Below are positions 1 to 4,848 of a stretch of DNA of 5,355 bases, one piece after another. The notes under the pieces are model-generated. The model did no database searches. It had not been told where the DNA came from and saw only the letters and a list, made by a program, of their open reading frames with translations. The first letter of the stretch is position 1; the number at the start of each line of letters is the position of its first letter. The DNA comes from Pseudomonadota bacterium (GTDB lineage Bacteria; Myxococcota; Polyangia; GCA-2747355; JACKDQ01). Both the position numbers and the translations under genes were made by a program. The stretch spans positions 1-5,355 of the forward strand of contig JAUVBO010000308.1 in assembly GCA_030591195.1 (NCBI GenBank), in the 5' to 3' direction.

Positions 1-351
1 ACGCACGACGTGGCCCGGCAAGCCACCGGTGTCCGGCGTGATGGACATGTCGGCGTAGAGATCAGGCAGGGGCCTGTGCCCGCGGGTGTCGGAGCGCCCG
101 ACGCGGACTCCCTCTCGCCGACAGCGGTGGACCTCGAGCTCGACGTCGATGCCGCCCACCATGTCCTTGGCCACGTACCGGGCGCTGTCCTCGGTGTGGG
201 CGGTTTTTTCCATCAGCAGGTAGCGGCCGTTGTTGACCAAGGCGCCCTCGAGGGCCCTGGCGCTGACGGCTGGTGACTGCTGTCCGCGAAGTGAGATTTC
301 AGTCCCCAGCATGTCGAGGGAGAAGAACGGGGTCAGAACACGGTCGCGCAT
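1..351 (-). CDS. Unrecognised protein, N-terminal part (gene cut by left edge)
   Basis: This reading frame has no stop from its ATG to the left edge, giving 117 codons of an incomplete gene. The start is supported by AGAGGA (minus strand, 361-356) four bases before the ATG. About 85% of codons end in G or C, as expected for a real gene in this genome. The protein begins MRDRVLTPFFSLDMLGTEIS and shows no signal peptide, lipobox or membrane segment, so it is probably cytoplasmic, unlike the other four genes. A charged stretch around residues 52-77 (DSARYVAKDMVGGIDVELE) looks like mixed alpha/beta sequence. I do not recognise the family and assign no function. It points the same way as the FGE/Tat operon but lies 310 bp downstream of it, with its own AT-rich upstream palindrome, so it is probably transcribed separately. 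Confidence 0.75.
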   Translation of the reverse strand, partial: MRDRVLTPFFSLDMLGTEISLRGQQSPAVSARALEGALVNNGRYLLMEKTAHTEDSARYVAKDMVGGIDVELEVHRCRREGVRVGRSDTRGHRPLPDLYADMSITPDTGGLPGHVVR

Positions 352-375
352 CGAATCCTCTTTGCCCAAACGGTT

Positions 376-400
376 GATACAAATAAGCAATATTCGTATC
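376..400. promoter_or_regulatory. Operator-like inverted repeat upstream of gene 1
   Basis: Two 10-bp arms, GATACAAATA (376-385) and TATTCGTATC (391-400), match as inverted repeats at 9 of 10 positions around a 5-base spacer. The element lies 24 bp upstream of the gene 1 start codon. It is a distinctly AT-rich island in GC-rich DNA, which is where a promoter and a dimeric repressor site would be expected. The outer GATAC/GTATC half-sites resemble binding sites of TetR-type or similar dimeric regulators in general form only. No regulator gene is in the window. I could not pick out a convincing -35/-10 pair. Confidence 0.5.
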
Positions 401-616
401 GGGCGCTTGCTGACTCACGTGCCCCCCGCGATCTGGCGGCCAGGGACAGGTAATGATTCAAGCAACGTCTACGCCAAAGAGGGGCGGCGAGGCGATCGGT
501 AGATCCAATGGTATGGAAAGTATGGCCCTTGTACTGCGACAACCGGTGAGAGCAACCAGTTTACAGAGGCCCGCCGGCGTGGCGTCGAGGCCGCAGTCGC
601 TACGCGCTCGCGCTGT

Positions 617-639
617 CCGCCGCGGCAGTGGTGCGGCGG
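617..639 (-). terminator. GC hairpin downstream of the Tat-protein gene
   Basis: CCGCCGC (617-623) and GCGGCGG (633-639) form a 7-bp all-GC stem with a 9-base loop, beginning 22 bp past the stop codon of the Tat-protein gene. No T-run follows on the minus strand, so it is not a classical intrinsic terminator. It could act as a transcript-end stabiliser or a U-less terminator. Chance pairing is quite possible in DNA this GC-rich. Confidence 0.3.
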
Positions 640-661
640 GTGATTCCCTGCCCCGCTGACC

Positions 662-1642
662 TCAGCCCGCGGGAACCCGCTTCATCCCACCGGCCGTCGC
701 CGTGGCGCCCATCGGCGAGTTGTCGAACTCCTCGATGACGTAGTAGGCGACGGCGATGTTGTGCACCGTGAGCTGCGTCGGATTCGGCCCGCCGTGGAAG
801 AAGTCATGGGCGAAGTTGATCCACTTGGTCAGGTCCTTCTCGTACGGAGAAAGGCCCGGGTCAGCGGGATCCATCAGGCGGGCGATGGTGCGGAACTCGT
901 AGGACTCGATGCCGAGGAAGCAGAGCGTCGAGACCGGGTTGACGATCTGGTTGAGGAAGCTGTGGGTCTCGTTTTCCCGTGAGGTGTAGAGTTCGAGTGA
1001 GGCCTGGACCCGGCGATCCCAGATCGACGCGTCCTGATAGCCGCCCTGGAGGGTCTTCACCTTGTCCATCATGTTCGCCTGGTAGTTGTCGGCGTAGAGC
1101 TTGGTCCGCGCGGCGATCTTGTCCGGGGTCGGAACCCACCCCATGCCCTTGAAGGCGACGTTGACGGTGAAGCGACTGTCGCCGCGGTTGCCGCCGTAGG
1201 TGCCGACGGCCGCGTTGTGCGCGTCGTTGTACATGTCCAGCCCGGCCATGCCGTACATCACGTCGAGCATGTGCATCCGCATCGTCATGTTGAAGTTGTA
1301 GAACGCGTCGTCGATCTCCCGCACGAGGAAGTCGTGCCACTCGCCGTCGATGCGGGCGCGGATCACCCCGTCCTCGAGTGACGAGGCGTCGACGTTTTCC
1401 TGGACGAAGTACTTGCCGTCCTCCTTCCAGCAGCTCTCCCGGCGGGCGTTGAGCTCCTTGAGCGACTTGAAGTAGTCATCCTCGGTCGGCTTGTCGTCGT
1501 CGGCGCTGGCGACGCCCGACGCGAGCGCGGTGCCGGCCAGCGCGGCCGCGCCGCCCACCTTGAGCAAGGAACGCCGGGAGAGCACGGACAGGCCTTCAGA
1601 CGAGGGAGCCTCTTGCCTGGTCACGGTCTTTTGCTTCGACAT
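662..1642 (-). CDS. Tat-exported protein of unknown family
   Basis: The protein has 326 residues. Residues 22-28 (SRRSLLK) form a twin-arginine motif, followed by a Gly/Ala hydrophobic stretch (29-45) and a probable cleavage site after ASA at 45-47. It is therefore predicted to be exported folded to the periplasm, often a sign of a cofactor or of oligomer assembly before export. The mature part is mostly helical, with only two Cys (71, 241) and seven His (103, 124, 142, 227, 279, 283, 294), including HDFFH at 279-283 and ENETH at 223-227. These might bind a metal, but no known motif is complete. There is no CxPxR sulfatase motif, so it is not an evident substrate for formylglycine formation. 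I do not recognise the family. The ATG was chosen over an in-frame GTG six codons upstream because GGGAGGA sits just before the ATG, while the GTG overlaps the stop of the preceding gene. The 14-nt gap to that gene implies one operon. Confidence 0.9.
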   Translation of the reverse strand: MSKQKTVTRQEAPSSEGLSVLSRRSLLKVGGAAALAGTALASGVASADDDKPTEDDYFKSLKELNARRESCWKEDGKYFVQENVDASSLEDGVIRARIDGEWHDFLVREIDDAFYNFNMTMRMHMLDVMYGMAGLDMYNDAHNAAVGTYGGNRGDSRFTVNVAFKGMGWVPTPDKIAARTKLYADNYQANMMDKVKTLQGGYQDASIWDRRVQASLELYTSRENETHSFLNQIVNPVSTLCFLGIESYEFRTIARLMDPADPGLSPYEKDLTKWINFAHDFFHGGPNPTQLTVHNIAVAYYVIEEFDNSPMGATATAGGMKRVPAG

Positions 1643-1656
1643 CGTATCCTCCCTGT
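1643..1656 (-). promoter_or_regulatory. Ribosome binding site deciding the Tat-protein start
   Basis: The whole gap between the lipoprotein stop and the Tat-protein ATG contains AGGGAGGA (minus strand, 1654-1647) four bases before the ATG. This fixes the ATG as start rather than the GTG that overlaps the upstream TGA. The short distance suggests translational coupling between the two genes. Confidence 0.8.
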
Positions 1657-2613
1657 TCACTGGCCGTCCTTGGCGCAGCGGAAGCCGAGGTAGCTGTAGG
1701 CCGCCGACTGGGCGTACTTGTTTCGGTGGTAGGTCTTGATCTGATCGCCGCTGGAGAGAAAACCGCCGCCGCGGACGACCTTGATCGCCCCCTCATTCGG
1801 TCCCGGCGGATCGGCCTCGGGGCTCTTGCTGTAGTAGTCGGCGGCGTAGGTGTCGTTGACCCACTCCCAGACGTTGCCCGCCATGTTCAGCGCGCCGAAG
1901 GGCGACGCCCCCTGGCTCGCCCCGTCAGTCGGAGCGGTGTCGTTGGTCAGTCCCCCGTAGTTGGCCTGCTTGGTCCCGATCGGGTTCGAGTCGCCCCACG
2001 GATAGGCCTGGGCGGCCTTGCCGTGGGCAGCCTTTTCCCACTCGGCCTCGGTCGGCAGGCGCTTGCCGATCGCCTCGCAGTAGGTCTTGGCGTCCTTCCA
2101 GGTGACGTGGATCACCGGGTAGCCCTCATATTCGGGGTTGCCGTAGTAGGGCTCGCGACCGGTGTGGGAACCCTCGCGCAGGGGCGCGGTGCAGGCGCCG
2201 CAGTCGACGCAGGCCTTGTAGGCGGCGACGGTGACCTCGGTCTTGTCGATCAGGAACGCCTTGAGCGAGACCGCGTGGGCTGGAGCATAGTCCTTGCCCT
2301 CGCCCGGAAAGCCCATCGCGAAGCCGCCGGCCGGCACCTCGGCCATCGACGAGGCGGGCAGGCAGATGCCAAACGCGTTCAGCTCGTCACCGCTGCAGGT
2401 GACCTCATCCTTCTTGCACGCCGCCGTGGGGGGGGCGGTGTCCGGCTTGGCCGGCTGGGCGCCGTCTGTCGGCGGCGGAGCGGCGTCGGGCACCGGGCAA
2501 GGCTCCGTCGAGCATTTTTCGTTGTCGCTGCACCCGACCACGGCGACCGCAGCAACCGCGACCAGTACGGGCCTGATTCGTCGCCGCCACCGCCGGGATG
2601 AACATCGGAACAT
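1657..2613 (-). CDS. FGE-sulfatase (SUMF1)-domain lipoprotein lacking the catalytic Cys pair
   Basis: The protein has 318 residues. An Arg-rich N-terminus and hydrophobic stretch (15-27) end in a lipobox, VVGC, with lipidated Cys28 followed by Ser, which suggests outer-membrane sorting. A Pro/Ala/Asp linker (40-65) leads to a small Cys patch (66, 73, 84). The FGE-sulfatase domain spans about 92-316, with family hallmarks in order: EVPAGGFAMG (92-101), IDKTEVT (122-128), a long GKRLPTEAEWEKAA (183-196), YPWGD (204-208), NMAGNVWEW (243-251), VVRGGG (279-284) and GFRCA (310-314). True formylglycine-generating enzymes bind copper through two Cys just after the RGGS motif (336 and 341 in human FGE). 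Here the matching residues are Ser287 and Ile292, and there is no HxxxHxE iron motif of EgtB-type relatives. The domain is thus likely a binding or structural C-type-lectin-like module, not an FGE. CVDCGAC (135-141) is an extra Cys cluster. The start is supported by GAGGAGGGG five bases upstream. It is the first gene of an operon with the Tat protein. Confidence 0.94.
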   Translation of the reverse strand: MFRCSSRRWRRRIRPVLVAVAAVAVVGCSDNEKCSTEPCPVPDAAPPPTDGAQPAKPDTAPPTAACKKDEVTCSGDELNAFGICLPASSMAEVPAGGFAMGFPGEGKDYAPAHAVSLKAFLIDKTEVTVAAYKACVDCGACTAPLREGSHTGREPYYGNPEYEGYPVIHVTWKDAKTYCEAIGKRLPTEAEWEKAAHGKAAQAYPWGDSNPIGTKQANYGGLTNDTAPTDGASQGASPFGALNMAGNVWEWVNDTYAADYYSKSPEADPPGPNEGAIKVVRGGGFLSSGDQIKTYHRNKYAQSAAYSYLGFRCAKDGQ

Positions 2614-2633
2614 TGCTTCCCCTCCTCGAATAG

Positions 2634-2639
2634 ATTCTA
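2634..2639 (-). promoter_or_regulatory. Possible -10 element for the FGE/Tat operon
   Basis: On the minus strand this reads TAGAAT, five of six matches to the sigma-70 -10 consensus, in an AT-rich spot. The best -35 is only TTGGTT at a short 15-base spacing. The predicted transcript would start almost at the ribosome binding site, giving a very short leader. The call is therefore tentative. Confidence 0.3.
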
Positions 2640-2761
2640 AGTTCGTCGCGCCGGAACCAAAGCACCGACGGCGCCCTTTTGCAAGGGGGAGGGCTTCCGC
2701 CTCCGGCTGATCCGGATCTGGGGAGCCATTCGTGGGGACACCTGACCCCCCGTTCTGGCAA

Positions 2762-2782
2762 CTCCTCCAGCCGGCTGAGGAG
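2762..2782. repeat. Near-palindrome in the divergent promoter region
   Basis: CTCCTC (2762-2767) and GAGGAG (2777-2782) flank the perfect 8-bp palindrome AGCCGGCT (2769-2776), with one unpaired C at 2768. The AT-rich AAAATAAC follows directly. The symmetry would suit a dimeric regulator site or a hairpin. No T-run follows on either strand, so it is not a terminator. Confidence 0.45.
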
Positions 2783-2930
2783 AAAATAACCTTTCAGTCA
2801 AGGCGAGTATCGAGATCCGACCCCTTCGCGGTCCCGGTGCGATACCCAGCCGAACCTAGTTGGTTTCTGCTACTTGGCCGGCACGCGCTGGGGTCGGCTG
2901 TTCGGGGGCGGGCGTCAGCGGGTCTCTTCA

Positions 2931-2958
2931 CCATTGGATCACTTTGTGCAATCAATGG
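2931..2958 (+). promoter_or_regulatory. Hairpin or operator just upstream of the plus-strand operon
   Basis: CCATTG (2931-2936) pairs with CAATGG (2953-2958). Inside it, AT pairs with AT and CACTTTGTG forms a further 3-bp stem with a TTT loop, giving about 11 pairs interrupted by small bulges. It ends 28 bases before the start codon and upstream of the ribosome binding site. It could be a leader hairpin or a binding site for a regulator of the operon. Confidence 0.35.
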
Positions 2959-2975
2959 GAGCGTACAGAGGACCC

Positions 2976-2981
2976 AGGGAG
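2976..2981 (+). promoter_or_regulatory. Ribosome binding site deciding the 608-residue lipoprotein start
   Basis: AGGGAG sits five bases before the ATG that begins a textbook lipoprotein signal. This supports that ATG over any of the longer in-frame starts upstream. Confidence 0.8.
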
Positions 2982-2986
2982 TCAAA

Positions 2987-4813
2987 ATGTCCAAGAGCCT
3001 GCTGCTGTTGCCGCTTTTTCTGATCGCCTGCACCCAGGCCGACAACGGCTCGTCCTGGTCGAGCGTGCCCCGCGAGGCCCGGGTCCCGGCCGGGGAGCAG
3101 CCGCTGCTCCAGCTGCCCGACAACGAGGTCATCGATGCCATCGGCTGGGCCAGCCTCGAGATCGAGGACCAGCGGCGGCAGGGCGTCGAGCTGCTGATCG
3201 GCAACCTCGGCGTCGACCTCGCCGACCGGGGCATCGACGTCAGGGCGCTGGGCAAGGTCACCGCCGACTACGTCGACTCGGCCCCTGACCTGCCGGGCTA
3301 CAATGAGCCCCAGCAGTCCAAGAGCGACGCGCAGAGCCGTCAGTTCAAGCTCGGCCAGCCGGGCGAAAACCACCAGTACCTCGGTTGCCCGATGGAAGCG
3401 CCCGACGAGAGCGAGGGCACGCGCTGTGACCAGCTGGTCGAGGGCGTGCTGGTCAAGGTCCGCCAGGGGATCGAGCAAGGACGCAGCGCCGCCGAGGTGG
3501 CGTATGGCGAGGACTTCGCCCGCCTCTCCGAGCCGGCGCGACGCTTCATCGCCAGCTGGTCGACGGCGGCCCGCACTTACGGCGCCGACGTCGCCGCGAC
3601 CTACGCCAAGGCCGAGCTCCGTGGCGCCGGGGTCTGCGACGACCGGTCCAACCCGCGGGTCGTGGCCCACGTCCTCGGACACCAGCAGGGCGTCAGCCTG
3701 GTCATCGCCCGGCGCCAGTGGGCGATCCAGCAGGTGGAGACCTGTGCGATCAACACCGACGAGATCGCCGAGCAGGTGCTGATGATGGCCCGCTCCCAGG
3801 TCAACGAATACGTCGTCGAGCACGAGGTGTGCGCGGATCACGACTTCAGTCAGGACAACAACGAGGCCCTCGTCGCGCTGAACGAGGTGCGGCGCACGTC
3901 GATCCTCGAGGGCATCAACGATCAGGTGCTGGTGCTCAAGCAGGCGTTGCTGCGCAAGCGCCAGGAGCTGCCCTGCGACGGCGGCGACGACTGCCTCGCT
4001 GGCAGCGACGCCCAGTGCGACGTTGGTGCCGCCTGCGACGTGGCGGGCTGTGGCCCCCACGGGGCGGATCTCTCCGCCTGCCTGCCCGACGGCCACCGGG
4101 AGTACGTCAGCGGCAAGTGCATGTGCTGCCGGGCGATCCAGCGCGATGGCGGCCGCAAGGGCTGTCGCGGCTCGGGCTGGAGCAGCAACATCTACTGCAA
4201 GGAGCGGGCGGACGGGACGATGAGCTGCCAGTGCGGCTTCATGCCGCTCGGCTCGCCGCTAGTCATCGACCTCGAGGGTGATGGCCTGGCCCTGACCAGC
4301 AAGAAGGTCCGCTTCGACCTGCTCGACAGCGGCGAGAGCCAGCAGGCGACCTGGGTCGGTGCTGGCGAGGCGCTGCTCGTCCTCGACCTCGACGGCGACG
4401 GGCGGATCGGCTCGGGCGCCGAGCTGTTTGGCGACCGCAGCCGCTGCGCCGGCGGCACCCGCTGCTACGATGGCGTCGAGGCCCTGCGGCACTGGGACGC
4501 GCTGGCACGGGGCGGCAATCGCGACGGACAGATCGACGCCCGTGATCGGGTCTACTCGCGGCTGCGGCTCTGGGTCGACGCCGACCAGGACGGCGTCAGC
4601 AGCGCCGCGGAGCTGAGCACCCTCGCCGAGCGGGGCGTCGTCGCCCTGGCCCTCGACGCCGACTATCGCGCCGAACGTCGCGACGAGGGCTCGATCTCGG
4701 CCCGGCTGCGCGTGACCACCAAGCAGGGCCCCCGCACTGCCTACGACGTCTGGTTCAAGCTCGACCTGCAGCCGAGCCAGCTGCGCTCGTTTTTGCCGCC
4801 GCCGCCGCGCTGA
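2987..4813 (+). CDS. Lipoprotein with Cys-rich domain and FrpC-like calcium-binding module
   Basis: The protein has 608 residues. MSKSLLLLPLFLIAC is a lipoprotein signal with lipobox LIAC and lipidated Cys15. Residues 20-329 are mostly helical with five Cys (134, 147, 217, 253, 282), and I do not recognise this part. Residues 330-416 hold 13 Cys in 87 residues, including KCMCC, and probably form a disulfide-knotted domain. From about 424 to 600 the protein resembles, from memory, the calcium-dependent self-processing module of Neisseria FrpC and the calcium-binding domain common in RTX-type proteins: PLVIDLEGDG (424-433), TWVGAGEALLVLDLDGDG (455-472), GAELFGD (477-483), NRDGQIDARD (511-520) and RLWVDADQDGVSSAAEL (527-543). 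The 531-542 loop fits an EF-hand. FrpC cleaves an Asp-Pro bond at the start of this module; here the pair is Ser423-Pro424, so cleavage by that route is not expected. Cys487 and Cys493 sit in a module loop and could form a disulfide. The next gene starts 35 bp downstream, so they are probably co-transcribed. Confidence 0.92.
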   Translation: MSKSLLLLPLFLIACTQADNGSSWSSVPREARVPAGEQPLLQLPDNEVIDAIGWASLEIEDQRRQGVELLIGNLGVDLADRGIDVRALGKVTADYVDSAPDLPGYNEPQQSKSDAQSRQFKLGQPGENHQYLGCPMEAPDESEGTRCDQLVEGVLVKVRQGIEQGRSAAEVAYGEDFARLSEPARRFIASWSTAARTYGADVAATYAKAELRGAGVCDDRSNPRVVAHVLGHQQGVSLVIARRQWAIQQVETCAINTDEIAEQVLMMARSQVNEYVVEHEVCADHDFSQDNNEALVALNEVRRTSILEGINDQVLVLKQALLRKRQELPCDGGDDCLAGSDAQCDVGAACDVAGCGPHGADLSACLPDGHREYVSGKCMCCRAIQRDGGRKGCRGSGWSSNIYCKERADGTMSCQCGFMPLGSPLVIDLEGDGLALTSKKVRFDLLDSGESQQATWVGAGEALLVLDLDGDGRIGSGAELFGDRSRCAGGTRCYDGVEALRHWDALARGGNRDGQIDARDRVYSRLRLWVDADQDGVSSAAELSTLAERGVVALALDADYRAERRDEGSISARLRVTTKQGPRTAYDVWFKLDLQPSQLRSFLPPPPR

Positions 4814-4836
4814 CCACCCTACAATCTGAATCAACC

Positions 4837-4845
4837 AAGGGAGAG
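4837..4845 (+). promoter_or_regulatory. Ribosome binding site of the DUF333-repeat gene
   Basis: AAGGGAGAG lies three bases before the ATG, with core AGGGAG five bases away. The 35-bp gap after the preceding stop codon contains no hairpin or promoter that I can see, which supports co-transcription. Confidence 0.75.
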
Positions 4846-4848
4846 ACC

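Larger units (their letters stand above)
352..661. other. Intergenic region without a supported gene
   Basis: This 310-bp stretch separates the end of the Tat-protein gene from the start of gene 1, both on the minus strand. It holds the operator-like palindrome near its left end and a GC hairpin near its right end. Short open frames cross it on both strands. The 68-codon plus-strand one (453-659) has only about 59% G/C at third positions, uses AGA, TTA and CTA codons, and encodes an Arg-rich low-complexity product, so I do not call it a gene. The composition of 360-540 is more AT-rich than the flanking genes, consistent with non-coding regulatory DNA. Confidence 0.6.
2614..2986. promoter_or_regulatory. 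Divergent promoter region between the two operons
   Basis: These 373 bp separate the start codons of two divergently read lipoprotein genes, so promoters for both operons should lie here. The region has no supported gene. An upstream extension of the plus-strand frame to 2732 is in-frame, but it would bury the lipoprotein signal behind 85 residues. The region is rich in inverted repeats: CCCTT/AAGGG (2674-2687), GGAGG/CCTCC (2688-2704), the palindrome GATCCGGATC (2709-2718), a near-palindrome at 2762-2782, GTATCG/CGATAC (2807-2845) and a hairpin at 2931-2958. Pronounced AT-rich spots are 2628-2644 and 2783-2800. Confidence 0.6.

Noticed and set aside
420..440. Possible sigma-54 promoter on the minus strand (GGCACG...GC)
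   Set aside because: The spacing between the GG and GC elements is 11 rather than 10 bases and the GC-rich context makes chance matches likely.
333..542. 69-codon minus-strand frame across the intergenic palindrome
   Set aside because: It overlaps the start of gene 1 in another frame, lacks a clear ribosome binding site and has no recognisable protein features.
453..659. 68-codon plus-strand frame with a weak AGGGA before its ATG, divergent from gene 1
   Set aside because: Third-position G/C is about 59% against about 85% for gene 1, rare codons are frequent and the product is Arg/Ala/Ser low-complexity.
1643..1660. GTG start six codons before the Tat-protein ATG
   Set aside because: The GTG overlaps the preceding stop, and the ribosome binding site lies inside the extension, immediately before the ATG.
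1726..2601. Long plus-strand frame opposite the FGE-fold gene
   Set aside because: It is antisense to a gene with strong family motifs; the Gly/Val/Leu/Arg-rich product is the usual artefact of high GC at third positions.
2674..2704. CCCTT/AAGGG and GGAGG/CCTCC stems as terminators
   Set aside because: They are short stems with no T-run and lie upstream of both operons, where a terminator has no gene to end.
2732..2986. In-frame upstream extension of the 608-residue lipoprotein
   Set aside because: It would place a lipoprotein signal at residue 86. The ATG at 2987 has a good ribosome binding site and starts the signal directly.
2939..4096. 385-codon minus-strand frame opposite the 608-residue lipoprotein
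   Set aside because: Antisense shadow of a gene with a lipobox, Cys pattern and calcium loops; its composition is a complement artefact.
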